Both the position numbers and the translations under genes were made by a program. The notes under the pieces are model-generated. The model was given only the letters and a program-made list of their open reading frames with translations, ran no database searches and was not told the origin of the DNA. Shown one piece after another: positions 25,966-37,138 of a DNA stretch of 64,000 nucleotides (positions within the stretch are counted from its first letter, which is position 1; every line of letters starts with the position of its first letter). The stretch comes from Ziziphus jujuba (lineage: Eukaryota > Streptophyta > Magnoliopsida > Rosales > Rhamnaceae), in NCBI RefSeq assembly GCF_031755915.1, contig NC_083380.1, positions 16,077,001 through 16,141,000 on the forward strand, read 5' to 3'.

Positions 25966-26727
25966 GATTTGGAAGAAGAGGCAGCGAAGTTGGCTCGTGG
26001 ACCAGTCCCAGAAGAAGTCCGTGAGGAGGGATAAGCACCAAGCAGAGAAGGAGCACTCAGTGGACCAAAATTCAACCAGGGAACAAGAGCAAGCAATTTT
26101 CAACACCGTCGGGCATCATTTCCAGGTATGGAACAGAACTGACAGATAATGCAGTTGCCAAAAGAAGTCCATGTGGAGCCATTACCAGAGGGACCCCTGA
26201 TGAGAAACCAGACTGAGTAGCAACATGGACTGTAATTGGAGGGGAAAAATCATTGGAGGAAGAAGAAGTACGTTTCAGTAAATCTTCAAAATCATCAAGC
26301 TTATCATGCAGTTCTTCAAAGGAGATGGTGTCATCACGGGATCGAATATCAGCAGTAATTTCCTTATATTCAGAACCCAGGCCAGCAAGGACATAAAATA
26401 TAATTTCATCATCTCTAATAGGAACACCTGCCAGAGCCAAAGCATCAGCTTGTTGTTGAATATTTTGCATATAAGAGGAGATAGATTGAGATCCTTTGAT
26501 AGAAGATGTAAAACCACTTGGGCAAATTTTGGAACCATCAACATAGGCCATAAGATTGTAGCCTATGAGTAAGGAAAGCCACTGAGAGAGTGCCATAAAT
26601 GTAGAGACTTTGATTGGGGTCTGGCAGCAACATTTATACTAATGAGAGTATCATCAGTGGGAACAGAGGAAGAAGGAGGAGATAAACCCGGAGAGGTGTT
26701 GGTGACAGAGGCATTGTCATTAGCCAT
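25966..26727 (-). pseudogene. Copia gag (UBN2-type)
   Basis: The start codon lies at 26725-26727, 44 bases inside the primer-binding site, giving MANDNASVTN and a Ser/Pro-rich lead. After one frameshift the 174-residue frame (26072-26596) gives the UBN2 gag pattern: LIGYNLMAYVDG, then ISSYMQNIQQQADALALAGVPI, then VLAGLGSEYKEI and SFEELHDKLDDFE. The CCHC zinc knuckle is only weakly visible. It is not functional because of the frameshift. Confidence 0.88.
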
Positions 26728-26785
26728 GAGAGCGGCAGGAAAAAAAAAAGGGTTTGCTTGTGAAGCGAGAGGCTCTGATACCATA

Positions 26786-26960
26786 TGAGATTTAAAGAAA
26801 ATATGGTGCAAATGCTTAATGATTCTCATTCACTATAGCAGCTATTTATACAAAGTACAAGGAAATTGGTATGGAAATACAATAACAATTATGATAAGTG
26901 TAATATTACAGTATCACAATATACTACTATTTACATATGAGCACATGTATTCCTTATACA
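26786..26960 (-). repeat. 5' LTR of the copia element
   Basis: Direct repeat of 21490-21664, ending TTATACA on the plus strand and followed by the GAATA duplication. The primer-binding site lies two bases from its inner end. Confidence 0.92.
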
Positions 26961-27126
26961 GAATACCATTTATTTCTGATAAAAAAAATATATTGGCAAT
27001 GTAAATAGAGAAACCAGATCAATATATTAGAAAGTAATTGAAGTGATGACTTTGACGTTTTTGGATCTAGCTTACGGTGGCTATAAGTTTGGGGTGCGAG
27101 GCCATATAAGTTTTGGATGAGAAAAC

Positions 27127-27159
<33 letters not shown>

Positions 27160-27284
27160 TAAAAAAAGGTCAAGTGAGATTGTATTAAGCCAAATTTAAT
27201 CTTGACTGTTGGTAAAATTTGACAGACAAGAATATAATTTTTAACACTAGGAAAATTCATAAATCTTACATAGAAGCCCCGTTA

Positions 27285-27317
<33 letters not shown>

Positions 27318-28687
27318 GTAGAATTAATAATTATTAAAATGAATATAAATTATAACATAATTTTTTGATTATTTACAATAATTTTCTTTTTATTTTGAAT
27401 TAGATAAAATAATTTAAATTAGATAAATTCAATATAAAAATAAATAGATAAATCCTTTATCTAATTATATTTTAAAAATTTTATTTAATTAGTTTATAAA
27501 ATCATTAATATCAATTAACAAAATTGCATAAATTAATATATATATATATATAGATATGTATAAAAAGAAAAAAATGGAAAAATAAAAAAAAAATAGAAAG
27601 CAAATTAATTTTTTTTAAAAAAGGGAAAGAATAGAAGAAAAAGCAGAAAAGAAAAACTGAAACTAAAACTGATGCAATAAAAAGAATAAACAAAAATTAT
27701 AAAAGAATAAAATTGAAAAAAAGATTAAAAAAGAAAGAAAGAAAAGATAATAAAAAAAAGGGAAGAAAACTGAAGAGGAAAATAAAAATGATGCTGCTGA
27801 AAAAAAAAAAAAAAAAAAAAGAAGGAAGAAACAATTATACAAAGATTTAAAACAAAAAAAGAAATAAAAATAATCCTACCAACTTTTCACATCAAATCAA
27901 ATCAAGCATATAAATGCTGCCAACAAAAACATGCTTCAATTCATAATTCATTTTTTTGCTGATGTGGCTGGGCCCCTTGCTCCCCTCCCCACCCCCATAC
28001 TCCGTCTTTTTATTTATTTATTTATTGTGTGTGCAACGTATACCTCTCGAAATTTATTTCGTACTTCGCTATCAGATACTGCTTAATTGTCAATTATGGC
28101 AGCCACTACGCTGTCTCTTTTCAATTTTCTTTTGTCATTCTTAGGGTGCTTCTTTAGCGCCCAAAAAAAAAAAAAAAAAAAACAATAAAAAAAAAATTGG
28201 TAAATATAAAAGTTACGTACTATTACTAATCTTTATTTGTGAGGGACGGGTTTAAACTTAAAATAGTAGTTTTTCCACTCTCTAATATTATTTTTTAGTA
28301 TAATTTTATATACAAGGACAAATATTTATAACTTGTTTTCTATTTAATTTTTGTTTGAATTACATAAGCTGCAATATTTCTGTTACTTTATTTTTATGTT
28401 TTTAATTACTTTAGTTTTTGGAATAGATGACAAAATAGGTAACAATTTGTGATAATAATAATAAAAACAAAAACAAAAAAGGTTAACAATTTAACGTGCT
28501 ATTATAAGAACCCTAACAGAGTTGGTTGTTTGAAACTTTGAAATACCTATCTAATAAATGATCCTCGGATGCAACTTGGCATGGCATTAAAGTACATAAA
28601 AGATAACATATCAAGGCAAAAAGCTATAAGGCTGCTCCTTCTTCATAACTTTGAGTGCAGAAAAACTTTACAGAGTTGCCGAAAGAT
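26961..28687 (+). promoter_or_regulatory. 5' flank of the intact UGT gene; AT-rich, promoter not precisely located
   Basis: No other gene is seen in this 1.7 kb. It holds (AAT)n near 27130-27160, (AT)n near 27285-27320 and 27538-27552, a long A/G-rich tract (27560-27870) and two poly-A runs (27800-27820, 28163-28183). A weak TATA-like ACATAAAAGATA lies about 90 bases before the start codon (around 28594). The flank shows no resemblance to the duplicated upstream segment of pseudogene 1 and the stub. Confidence 0.5.
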
Positions 28688-30246
28688 ATGGATTCCAAGA
28701 AAGAAGAGGTAGCTGATAATAAAACTCATCATATCTTATGTATTCCATGGCCAGTTCAAAGCCATATCAAAGCAATGCTTAAATTAGCAAAGCTTCTTCA
28801 TTCTAGAGGTTTTCATATCACTTTTGTCAACACCGAGTACAACCAGAAACGCTTTCTTAAGTCTCTGGGTCCCGACTCTCTCCACGGCTTGCCTGACTTC
28901 CAGTTCGAAACAATTCCTGATGGCCTCCCGCCTTCAGATGCTGATGCTACGCAAGACCTTATTTCTCTTCTCGAAGCCTTCGTGGAGAAGATGTTGGCTC
29001 CCTTTTGTGATCTCCTCAAAAGACTCAACGACATGACCAGAACTCGCAATGATAGTCCCCCTCCAGTGACTCGCATTGTTTCCGATGGATTCTTGCCATT
29101 CACCATCGCCGCTGGACGAGAACTTGGAATTCCAGTCGTGTTCTTTTATACTATTTCGGCCTGCTCTTTCATGGTCTTCAAACAACTAGGTACTCTACTT
29201 GAGAAATTAGGACCTCCACCAGTACCAAAAGGTAAATATATATGCGTATATATATATATATATATACATATATGAAAGACATTTAAACAAATATTAGCCT
29301 TTCAATTTAATTAATTATTTGATTTTCTTCATTTTCTTAAAAATTTTCAGACATAATCATAGATTGGATTCCGGGAATGAAAGAAATTCACGTTAGGGAT
29401 ATGCCAAGGTTCTTTTGGTCAGGAAGTACACGAGATCATTTTGCGCTCAACTTCTGCATAGAAGGAACAGAAAAAGCCCATCAAGCTTCCGCAATTATTT
29501 TTCATACATTCAATGCATTGGAGCAAGATGTTTTGGATGCGATCTCATCTATGTTTCCCAAAGTGTTTGCGATTGGTCCTCTTCAACTTCTTCTTAATTA
29601 CATATCGGAACACCCTTTAAAACTCAAATACAGTCTTTGGAAGGAAGATAGTGAATGTCTTCAATGGCTCAATACCAAGCCAAAAGGCTCAGTTTTGTAT
29701 GTCAACTTTGGGAGCATAGCAGTCATGTCGCCGCAACAGCTCGCGGAGTTTGGTTATGGAATTGCAAATAGCAAACACCCTTTCTTGTGGATTATCAGGC
29801 CTGATTTGGTTGGTGGCGAAACCGCTGTTTTGCCGCCCGAGTTCGCGGCTGAAACGAAAGGAAGAGGATTGATAGGGAGTTGGTGCCCACAAGAGGAGGT
29901 TCTGAATCATCCATCAATTGGAGGTTTTTTAACACATAATGGTTGGAATTCAACCGTGGAAAGCTTGTCTTCAGGTGTACCATTACTGTGTTGTCCATTT
30001 TTGGGGGACCAACCCACGAACTGCAGATTTTCTTGCAAGGAGTGGGGTATTGGAATGGAGATGGACAAAGAAACAGTAAAGAGAGAGGGAGTCAAGAAGC
30101 TTGTGAAAGAGTTGATGGAGGGAGAGAAGGGTAAGAAAATGAGAAAGAATGTGATGGAGTGGAAAAGACTAGCCCATGAGGCTACTGAGCCTAATGGTTC
30201 TTCATCCATTGACTTGGATAACTTAGTTAGCCACTTAATTTCTTGA
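28688..30246 (+). CDS. UGT85-type UDP-glycosyltransferase, intact (exons 28688-29231 and 29351-30246)
   Basis: Family-1 (GT-B fold) enzyme that moves a sugar, most likely glucose, from UDP-sugar to a small acceptor in the cytosol. The spliced protein has 479 residues, normal for UGT85. Start choice: the frame opens 11 codons earlier, but the second Met gives the usual UGT85 N-terminus. The acceptor domain has PWPVQSH with the catalytic His at about 26 and VSDG with its partner Asp at about 133. The PSPG box (359-402) has exactly the normal 44 residues, from WCPQEEV to GDQ. The final Gln is usual for UDP-glucose users, and THNGWNS carries the phosphate-binding His. The C-terminal helix EWKRLAHEAT..GSS is typical of UGT85. 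The phase-1 intron sits at the conserved UGT85 place. Family members glucosylate cyanohydrins, terpenoids, iridoids or cytokinins; the acceptor here cannot be read from sequence. Confidence 0.95.
29232..29350 (+). other. Intron of the UGT85 gene (119 bp)
   Basis: Donor AAAG|GTAAAT and acceptor TTTTCAG|ACATAA. Splitting one Asp codon (G|AC) joins VPK to DIIIDWIPGMK, the expected UGT85 junction. It contains an (AT)n run at about 29249-29268. Confidence 0.93.
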
Positions 30247-31052
30247 AAAGGGTTGGCTTGATATATCTAGCTTCACTTCAACCGGAGACTGAAAAATATA
30301 AGGGTATTGGTATTTTCAGTACACATTTATATGTTGGTGATTTTCTTAGTTAATTTCTTTTGTTCTTTTTTTTTTAATTGTTTTTTTTTTTTTATTTGTT
30401 GATTTTGTTTTGGTTTTTGCTGTTAAACATGTTGGAGACGGATAAGAATTTAGATCTGAAGATATGCTCTCACATTTTAGCATGCATTTTCCCTTATAGC
30501 ATTAAAAATTATATATGGTTATAGGAACTAATAATTTTTCTCCTAAACAAAATGTGTCCAAAATAATGCCAATAGAAAATCATATTTTATACTACATGTA
30601 TCACTTTTATGTGAATCCTAAACATAAATGAACTAATAATACTAAATAAAGAATATTGCTAGAAGTACATATCAAAAAGTCCACCAAAATGTTTATCAAA
30701 TATATATTTATCATTAATTGATTAGCTTACATTTAATTAAATTTATTCCTTTAAAGATTAATTTATATGCAAATTATGTTGATATTTTGACCAATAAAAT
30801 AGTACTATGTATACGTTTGATAAACCACTTGGAAGATTTTATTATATCTCTAGCATTACTTATAAATAAAAGCTAATTGCATCTCATTTGGTCACATCAT
30901 TTGGTAACATTTTAGCAGTACTTATAGCTTCCTTATCCGTAAACAAGCGAAATTAGAATTATCTTTTATTTCGAGATAGAACGTGAACTATGAGCTTCAT
31001 ATTTGCCTAGAGTTTGCTCCTAGAAACATAGAGCTATTCCTACCCCTTCACG
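30247..31052 (+). other. 3' flank of the UGT gene, no further gene seen
   Basis: AT-rich, with poly-T runs at 30368-30392 that may be in the 3' untranslated region. No clear polyadenylation signal or ORF stands out. The segmental duplication begins at its right edge. Confidence 0.5.
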
Positions 31053-32763
31053 TCAATCCCATGAAATGCAAGAACGATCTAGCTATAAAGTCATTAAAAA
31101 CTTGATCGAAGAATCAACATTTATTGAACAAGGTAGAAAGTTGATTGCAAAAATTAGTAGTTTGAAAGGCTTGTTGGAATTGATGTGCTATATGATTTAT
31201 AATACATGCAATAGAAGCACCTGGAATACTTAACAAAGTAGGTCTTATTTTGGTAATGATTGGAGCAACAAACTCAGATTCATAGATTCTATAGTATTAT
31301 GATGTTTAAAATATCTAAAATAATGTATAAATTACAAAAAATCCCTTAAATTATTTGAGACTTACTAATAAGTAATAGCCCCATGATATTATAGAAAATC
31401 CCTCTCAAACTATTAAAAATTTACAAGTAAAAGAAAATAAAAATACATTAAAACAAACTTATCCTTATAAAAAATAAAAAAAAATCTATTAAAATTTTAA
31501 AATTTGTTATTACTTAAATGCCTATAACGAGCATATTCATTTAATTAAAATTAATAACATTTTTAACAAAATATTATTGTTAATAGTTTTTTGCAGAAAA
31601 TATTTTTTTAAGAAAATATTGTTTTTAAATTTTTATCAAAAGAATATTATTTTAATATTTTTTGAAGATAATATTATTTTTAATATTTATATATTATAAA
31701 AATGTTTCGAATAAATTATCAGAAAAATTATATAATGTGTAAGTTAGAAGGGTATTTTTGTTAAATTAATTAAAATATGTTCGAGCATTTAATTGGTTTA
31801 AATGAGGTATATATAGTTACGGGTTTATATGTTATTTTAATAGTTTATAGAAGTTATTTATAAGCATTAAATAGTTTTAAGAACAAAAGTCAGAATGGTT
31901 CAAGGGAGCTTTTTGTGGTTTACCCTTAAATAATTTTATAGAAGTTAATCAACTTGAAATTTATTTTATAGCTCGATGATATTTATCAAAATTTATTTAG
32001 CAAACGACTTGATATTACTATGATGTGTGAATATATGATTGGTTGGAAAAATTAATATTGCTAAATCATTTGATAAATAATTATGATATTTCTTGAATTA
32101 TTAATATCGGTGTTTAGTATATGTACCTGCTTTAAAGTCTCTGTCATATGCCAACCCACTTTTGGAACCCATGTATATATAGTTTCCTTTAAACTGCCTT
32201 AATCCTTTATCAAATTTTATAGATATATAATATTATTCTAGTTATATATAAGGATTTATTTTACTCTTTTATATATATAGTTGCAAAATTTTTATTGTGT
32301 GTGTCATACATATATAGTTCTTCTGTTTGCAATAATTTTAATTATATATTTGAGGATTATGTTTTTGTCAACTTTTTTTTTTTTTAGAATGCTACATTAA
32401 TTTTTTTTAGTTAAAATTTTATATTGTTATATTTTTACATTAATTGGTATTTAAATTTTTAGCTATTCGTAGCATCACTTGCTTATTTATTGTGTCTCTT
32501 CCTTTTCTTTACAGTTGTGGCCACTCCTTGAATTTGTGTTATTTCATTGTCATCCTCTGTTAACTGAACTGACAAAGACAATGAAGGATGGCAATAACTG
32601 CAATGTACACTGAAGAAGCTTAACGACAATACTAAGAGTACAATAATTGTATATAGCAATTAATGCGTGCACCTAAATCTATTCTTTGTTATCACCATTC
32701 AAATTATAAATTTTGGATTCAAATTTTCTTCATTATTTTTTTAATTTTCCATATAAGAAGTTG
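31053..32763. repeat. Segmental duplication, copy 2, left part
   Basis: Colinear with 8237-10000. The match continues after the nested elements at 36055-36659. It ends in a UGT stub with the same nine-codon loss as pseudogene 1, so the two copies share an ancestor that was already damaged. No coding gene is visible in it. Confidence 0.88.
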
Positions 32764-33446
32764 TGTAACAGCCCAGCCCACCTGTAACATCCCGTCCGGA
32801 AGTGCACCGAAAATTTCTCAAGTTGACCGTCGTCGATCGAAAAGGAGTCAAACTTTGACTTTTTGACTCGGTAAGAATTCTAGGTTGACCAAGGTACTAT
32901 TGTGAAGTATGCATTGACCCGAGACCGTAGACTAGTAGCATGTCGAAAATGGAGCTACGGTTTGAAACTTATGAGTAAAAGAAGTTGAGGTCCGAACTGT
33001 CTGAGGGTGCCAGAGTTGACTTTTTATTCTTGTAAAATTGAGCTTTGACTTATGTATGGTTGTGAAATACTCATCGATTTGAGTTTGTAGACTAGTGGTA
33101 CGCCCGATTTAGACATGTGGTTGGAAAGTTACAGATCTATGAAGTTTTTCCGAAACAGTTGTTACTATTCATTGATCTGTGAGTGTGCGTGAACAGCAAC
33201 GCCACGTGTAACATTATAAAGGATGCCATGTGTCACGACAAGAAAATACCACATTTCAAACAATTAAATATTACATTATTTTATTATTTTATATTATATT
33301 ATTAATTTAATATTATTTTATATATTTATTTATTTTCTTTTTCTTTTTCTTTTCTTCTCCCCCCACATGGGAAAATACCCATGGGAGCTTTCTCCTTTCT
33401 TTTTTCTTCTTCTTCTTCTTTCTTCTTCTCTCTTCCTCTCTCCCTC

Positions 33447-33452
<6 letters not shown>

Positions 33453-33499
<47 letters not shown>
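33453..33499. repeat. (CT)n microsatellite
   Basis: About 23 CT units in the part of copy D that corresponds to the shorter CT-rich tracts of copies A and B. It causes the mirror-image Ser/Leu and Arg/Glu runs in chance frames on both strands. Confidence 0.95.
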
Positions 33500-33501
<2 letters not shown>

Positions 33502-35657
33502 TATTGCATCTCTTTCGGCCGCTGCACGGCCACATGCATCGGGAGTTGAGTCGCCGACCAGTTGGCTTGCAGACGTGCCGGGATCATGCCCAAAGCCGAC
33601 AACGGCAAGGTGGTGGTTGACTGATTTTCCGGTGGCCACCGGTCCCATAGTTGGTCCCTCCCCATAGTTTTTGACCCCCTGGTTCCAAAAATGACCTCCA
33701 TCTGCTCAAATTCTAAGTGATTTGTGAGATATGAGGAGAGCGAGCTCGGCCGAAATTTCCCTATCAAATTCCAGTCACCACCGGCAAGGTTGTGGCCAAT
33801 GGAGGTTAGATATGTGTTCCTCGTCTCGTTAGTTTTCTATAGATATCTTATTTGCATATTATGGTGGAGTATTTTGAAAGATGCTATTTTTTGAATAAAA
33901 TATTATTATTTTAATGTTGTAGTCAGAAAAATGTGTCTATTTAATATTGAAGATGTTAAATTGTGTTGAATTGAATAAGTTGTATCTTTATATATTTGAT
34001 TAATTGTGAAATGGTATGTGGTTCTAATGATATTTGGTATGAAATTGATTGGTAAGTTTGTGGAATTAATTACATTAAATTACGATGATAAAGAAATATG
34101 TTTATGTGCTAATTATTTACTTATTTATAGAATTGAATTATTGTGGAAGAGATTAATTTTATGAAATTATGGTTTAATTTTTTATTAAAATTGTTGTTGA
34201 TTTAAATGTCGAAATTTTGATACATAAATAATGCATTTACGTGATTTTAATTATGTAAGAGTTTTTATATTGTTTTGGTGAAAATTAATTTCATGGATTT
34301 GAAGAAAGATATTTATTTAAAATTTATTATTTCCAAAAAAAATATATATTTATACATTAATTAATGAATTTATTTATTTATTTATTTATTCATAAACTTG
34401 ATTTTATTTTATTTTATTAAGACTCCTTATTTTAATAATACTAAAAAAATTTAGAGTTTTAGATGCACCATACACGTACCGGTGTTCTGTAATTATGGAT
34501 GTAATTAGCACGCAGATGGATGTGGATGTGATTAGCACGTATGTTGATTTATAGGGTTGTCCTGTGGTTGCCATTGGACCGAGGGTAGGTAGGGTATAAT
34601 GCACAGTGAGCATCAGCCACCCTCCTACATGGCCAGGACGTTTGTTAGCAGCGGCGCAGTGGGACGCCACGTGACCGTATGCCGGTTTCTCTCTTTAACC
34701 TCCCTGTCAGACGGTACTTTGGAACGCTGGGCATCATAGGACACCACTGGTATATAGTATGTGCATCAAGTATCTTTTGTATATATATATATATGTATAT
34801 ATTTTATATTGTATGTATCACACCGTACGGGGACAGCAACCCGATGTGGTCCATGAAGAGCTAGCTTCGTAATTATGTTACCTACGAGTCTAGGAGATTT
34901 AACTGCCAATCTAGGCAACCATCCCGGACTATATTGGTAGTAGGGTGCCGGCAACAGCTGCAATCATGGATTACACAGCATGTTGGAGGGTATCGTTTGT
35001 GCCCTGATACGAGTGTATAATTCATAATATATTTTGAATTTTAAAATATTATTTGACCTTATACTATTCTATCTATTCATAACCTGATTTTCTAACATTA
35101 TACTTAATTGTTTTTATTATTCTCGTTATTAATATTACAATTATTATTTATCAGAATTATGTTTATAATTATTTTTTATTATTACTAATATTATCATCAT
35201 CATTATGATTATTATTATTATTATTTTTATTATTGCCATTATTTATTTTTATTCTTATTATTAGTATTATTTCTATTCTTATTATTATCATATGGTATAT
35301 CTGGATAAGTGTCACAACTTATAGGCAAGAAAGATAGCCATTCGGCAAGTATAATAGTTCTTGGAACAAGTGATAGCATTTGAGCAGGTGAGATAGTCCT
35401 TGAGACAGCTGTGATTATGTGATAGCCCTTGAACAAGTGATTACCTTTGGATAAATATGACAGATGATATTAATACTATTTTTATCATGAAAATTATTGT
35501 TGTTAATGTGATGATTGTTTTACTTTTCTTCCTATATTACGCATCGGTATATTTTGTAAAACGATATTTAAAATGTATGGCAATAAGTGGGTGGTGTGGG
35601 CGGACTGAATGATTAAAGGTATATTTGGTTGTTTATTTAGTTGATTGTTCCTATTGC

Positions 35658-35658
<1 letters not shown>

Positions 35659-35707
<49 letters not shown>
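35659..35707. repeat. (AT)n(GT)n microsatellite
   Basis: About 11 AT units are followed by about 13 GT units, inside family R copy D. The other copies have no such run at this point. Confidence 0.95.
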
Positions 35708-36054
35708 TTTATACAAATTGTTATCGAAGTGCTGCTGCTGTGGAAATTATTGTAGTAAGGTGGGAGGGATAAGGTGGTACCATATAGGAGTGTATTTTTG
35801 TGTAGGTAAATTTTGTGGTAAGTCTTTCCCTTAGGGCAGATACTGTCGGATTTTCCATTGGAAGATTCGGTGGTGTTCCCTGGGATAAGAGCTTGTCTAG
35901 GGTTCCGGTGAGAGGTTTTGGATAATTCCTGATACCACCTACTTGTGATATTGTCCGCTTTGGACCCCGCCCATACGGGTTTAAAATGCGTCACAGGGGA
36001 AAGGTATCCATCGGCATATTTCGTTCCCTTCTTCAACAGATGTGGGATCTTACA

Positions 36055-36606
36055 AATTGTGAGTTCAAGTTAGTAATGACAAAAAATTAAAAAAAAAAAA
36101 TCAATCACTAGAAAATTTTTCAGTATTTATTGTAATGAAAAGACACATTATATTAATAGTTATAAAAGAAAACTATATTCACAATTTTTTGTTGGTAATT
36201 TTAAACTTAAATAAAATGAATAAAGTTAAAAGAAAAAACACATTTCCATGGCAAACTCCATCATAACAAATTAGTGAAATTAATATACATTTTAAGGTAT
36301 TCTAATATCATAACCATTACTTTTTAAAACAAAGATCTTGAGTTAGAATCCTTCAATTCTAATATAAAAAAAATAAAATAAAAAATAAAAAATTTGGGAC
36401 GTCCCAAATAATTTATTTATTTATTTTCATTTTCAATGCTATCGATCTTCCATAATCAAGATATACGGCTAATATTATTAATTAGGTATATATATTTAAA
36501 AACTTTTAGGTAAAGCTTAGATAGGGACAAAGTAAAGATATACCCCAAAAGAGTATATAGCACAAAGAAAAAGACTATTTCTCTAAACCTTTTAGAGTAG
36601 AAGCTA
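36055..36606. repeat. Segmental duplication, copy 2, right part
   Basis: Colinear with about 9977-10363 and then 13693-13880, but without the copy B insertion. At about 36440 it shows the uninterrupted target site of copy B. It leads into the UGT stub. Confidence 0.87.
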
Positions 36607-36659
36607 CTTGTTAACAGAAGAAAAACAAAACCCAGTGATTACCAAACATCAAAGCCCAT
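36607..36659 (+). pseudogene. UGT85 pseudogene 2: 5' stub only
   Basis: The stretch ends with GTGATTACCAAACATCAAAGCCCA, matching the start of pseudogene 1 (ATGATCACCAAACATCAAAGCC) with the start codon changed to GTG. The nine-codon deletion before QS is shared with pseudogene 1. Similarity stops at about 36659, and nothing of the remaining gene is seen before the copia element. The rest was probably lost by deletion. Confidence 0.75.
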
Positions 36660-36854
36660 TGAATGCAAAGGTATCACATGGGACCAAGCCCAAGAAACAA
36701 ATACATCATGAAGTATACAGAACAAGTGACGTTGAACATTTTGCATTATACTATGTAGAAAGCAGTAGATATTTTATATTGTATCCCTTAATGCACAACA
36801 CCTGTGAGGGAAGCAGCATCCATGAAATTTCATTTTGTAATTAACCCTAAAACT
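36660..36854. other. Unassigned junction between UGT stub and copia LTR
   Basis: About 195 bases with an open frame that I do not recognise. It matches neither the UGT copies nor the copia element. It could be filler DNA from the deletion that removed the UGT gene. Confidence 0.4.
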
Positions 36855-37060
36855 TGATAGAACACTGTAACCAAATTCGGTTAGGCTATCTATTGTTTGA
36901 TTTTTAAATATTAGTTAAGCTATCTACTGTTTGAATTTTAACTATATCGTGTATATAGGATATATTGTTTATCTTCTATAATAGCAACTATATGTATTTA
37001 TACAAATGTACTCATGATAATAAAATATAGCTCCTTTTTTAACTATTCACATTCTCTTTA
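36855..37060 (+). repeat. 5' LTR of the second copia element
   Basis: Direct repeat of 49369-49580. The primer-binding site starts right after it. Confidence 0.88.
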
Positions 37061-37138
37061 TGTTATCAGAGCCCTAAATGCTTTAATGAGCTTTCCCTTT
37101 TATTTATTATCATTATTTTTTTTCTCTTGTTCTTCATC

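Larger units (their letters stand above)
21490..26960 (-). mobile_element. Complete but decayed Ty1/copia retrotransposon
   Basis: Two direct repeats of about 175 bp bound it: 21490-21664 (3' LTR) and 26786-26960 (5' LTR). The outside flanks are perfect 5-bp repeats GAATA (21485-21489 and 26961-26965). On the minus strand the order is 5' LTR, primer-binding site complementary to initiator tRNA-Met (26771-26783), gag, protease, integrase, reverse transcriptase, RNase H, a G-rich polypurine tract (about 21665-21680) and 3' LTR. This is the copia gene order. The LTRs differ at roughly 15 of 175 positions by eye, so the insertion is old. Stops and frameshifts interrupt pol, and a solo LTR splits the reverse transcriptase at 22960-24007. 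Confidence 0.95.
32783..35934 (-). mobile_element. Family R solo LTR, copy D (3.15 kb), reverse orientation, nested
   Basis: The minus strand reads TATCAGGAATTATCC at the start and GACGGGATGTTACA at the end, the same ends as copies A-C. Perfect 5-bp flanking repeats CCACC lie at 32778-32782 and 35935-35939, inside the 134-bp element. The conserved TATATACCAG block lies near 34735-34760. It contains a CT microsatellite at 33453-33499 and an (AT)n(GT)n tract at 35659-35707. It codes for nothing. The strand, TSD and host element all differ from copies A-C, so this is an independent insertion. Confidence 0.93.
32764..36054 (-). mobile_element. 134-bp LTR-like (TRIM/solo-LTR type) element, split by family R copy D
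   Basis: On the minus strand it starts TGTAAGATCCCACATC at 36054. It runs through a GCGGACAATATC word (about 35950) and, after the nested insertion, ends GGGCTGGGCTGTTACA at 32764. Without the insertion and its duplicated five bases it is about 134 bp. The flanks are AGTTG (32759-32763) and AATTG (36055-36059), a 5-bp duplication with one mismatch. The first duplication copy (about 9970-9985) shows the empty site GAAGTTGTGAGTTC. Similar short modules with these ends are widespread in plant genomes, as far as I recall. Confidence 0.85.

Noticed and set aside
28655..28687. Upstream Met as start of the UGT85 protein (11 extra residues)
   Set aside because: UGT85 proteins normally begin close to the position of the second Met. 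The extra residues match no family pattern and probably lie in the leader.
33313..33648. Arg/Glu-rich and Ser/Leu-rich frames
   Set aside because: They are made by the (CT)n microsatellite read on the two strands inside a solo LTR.
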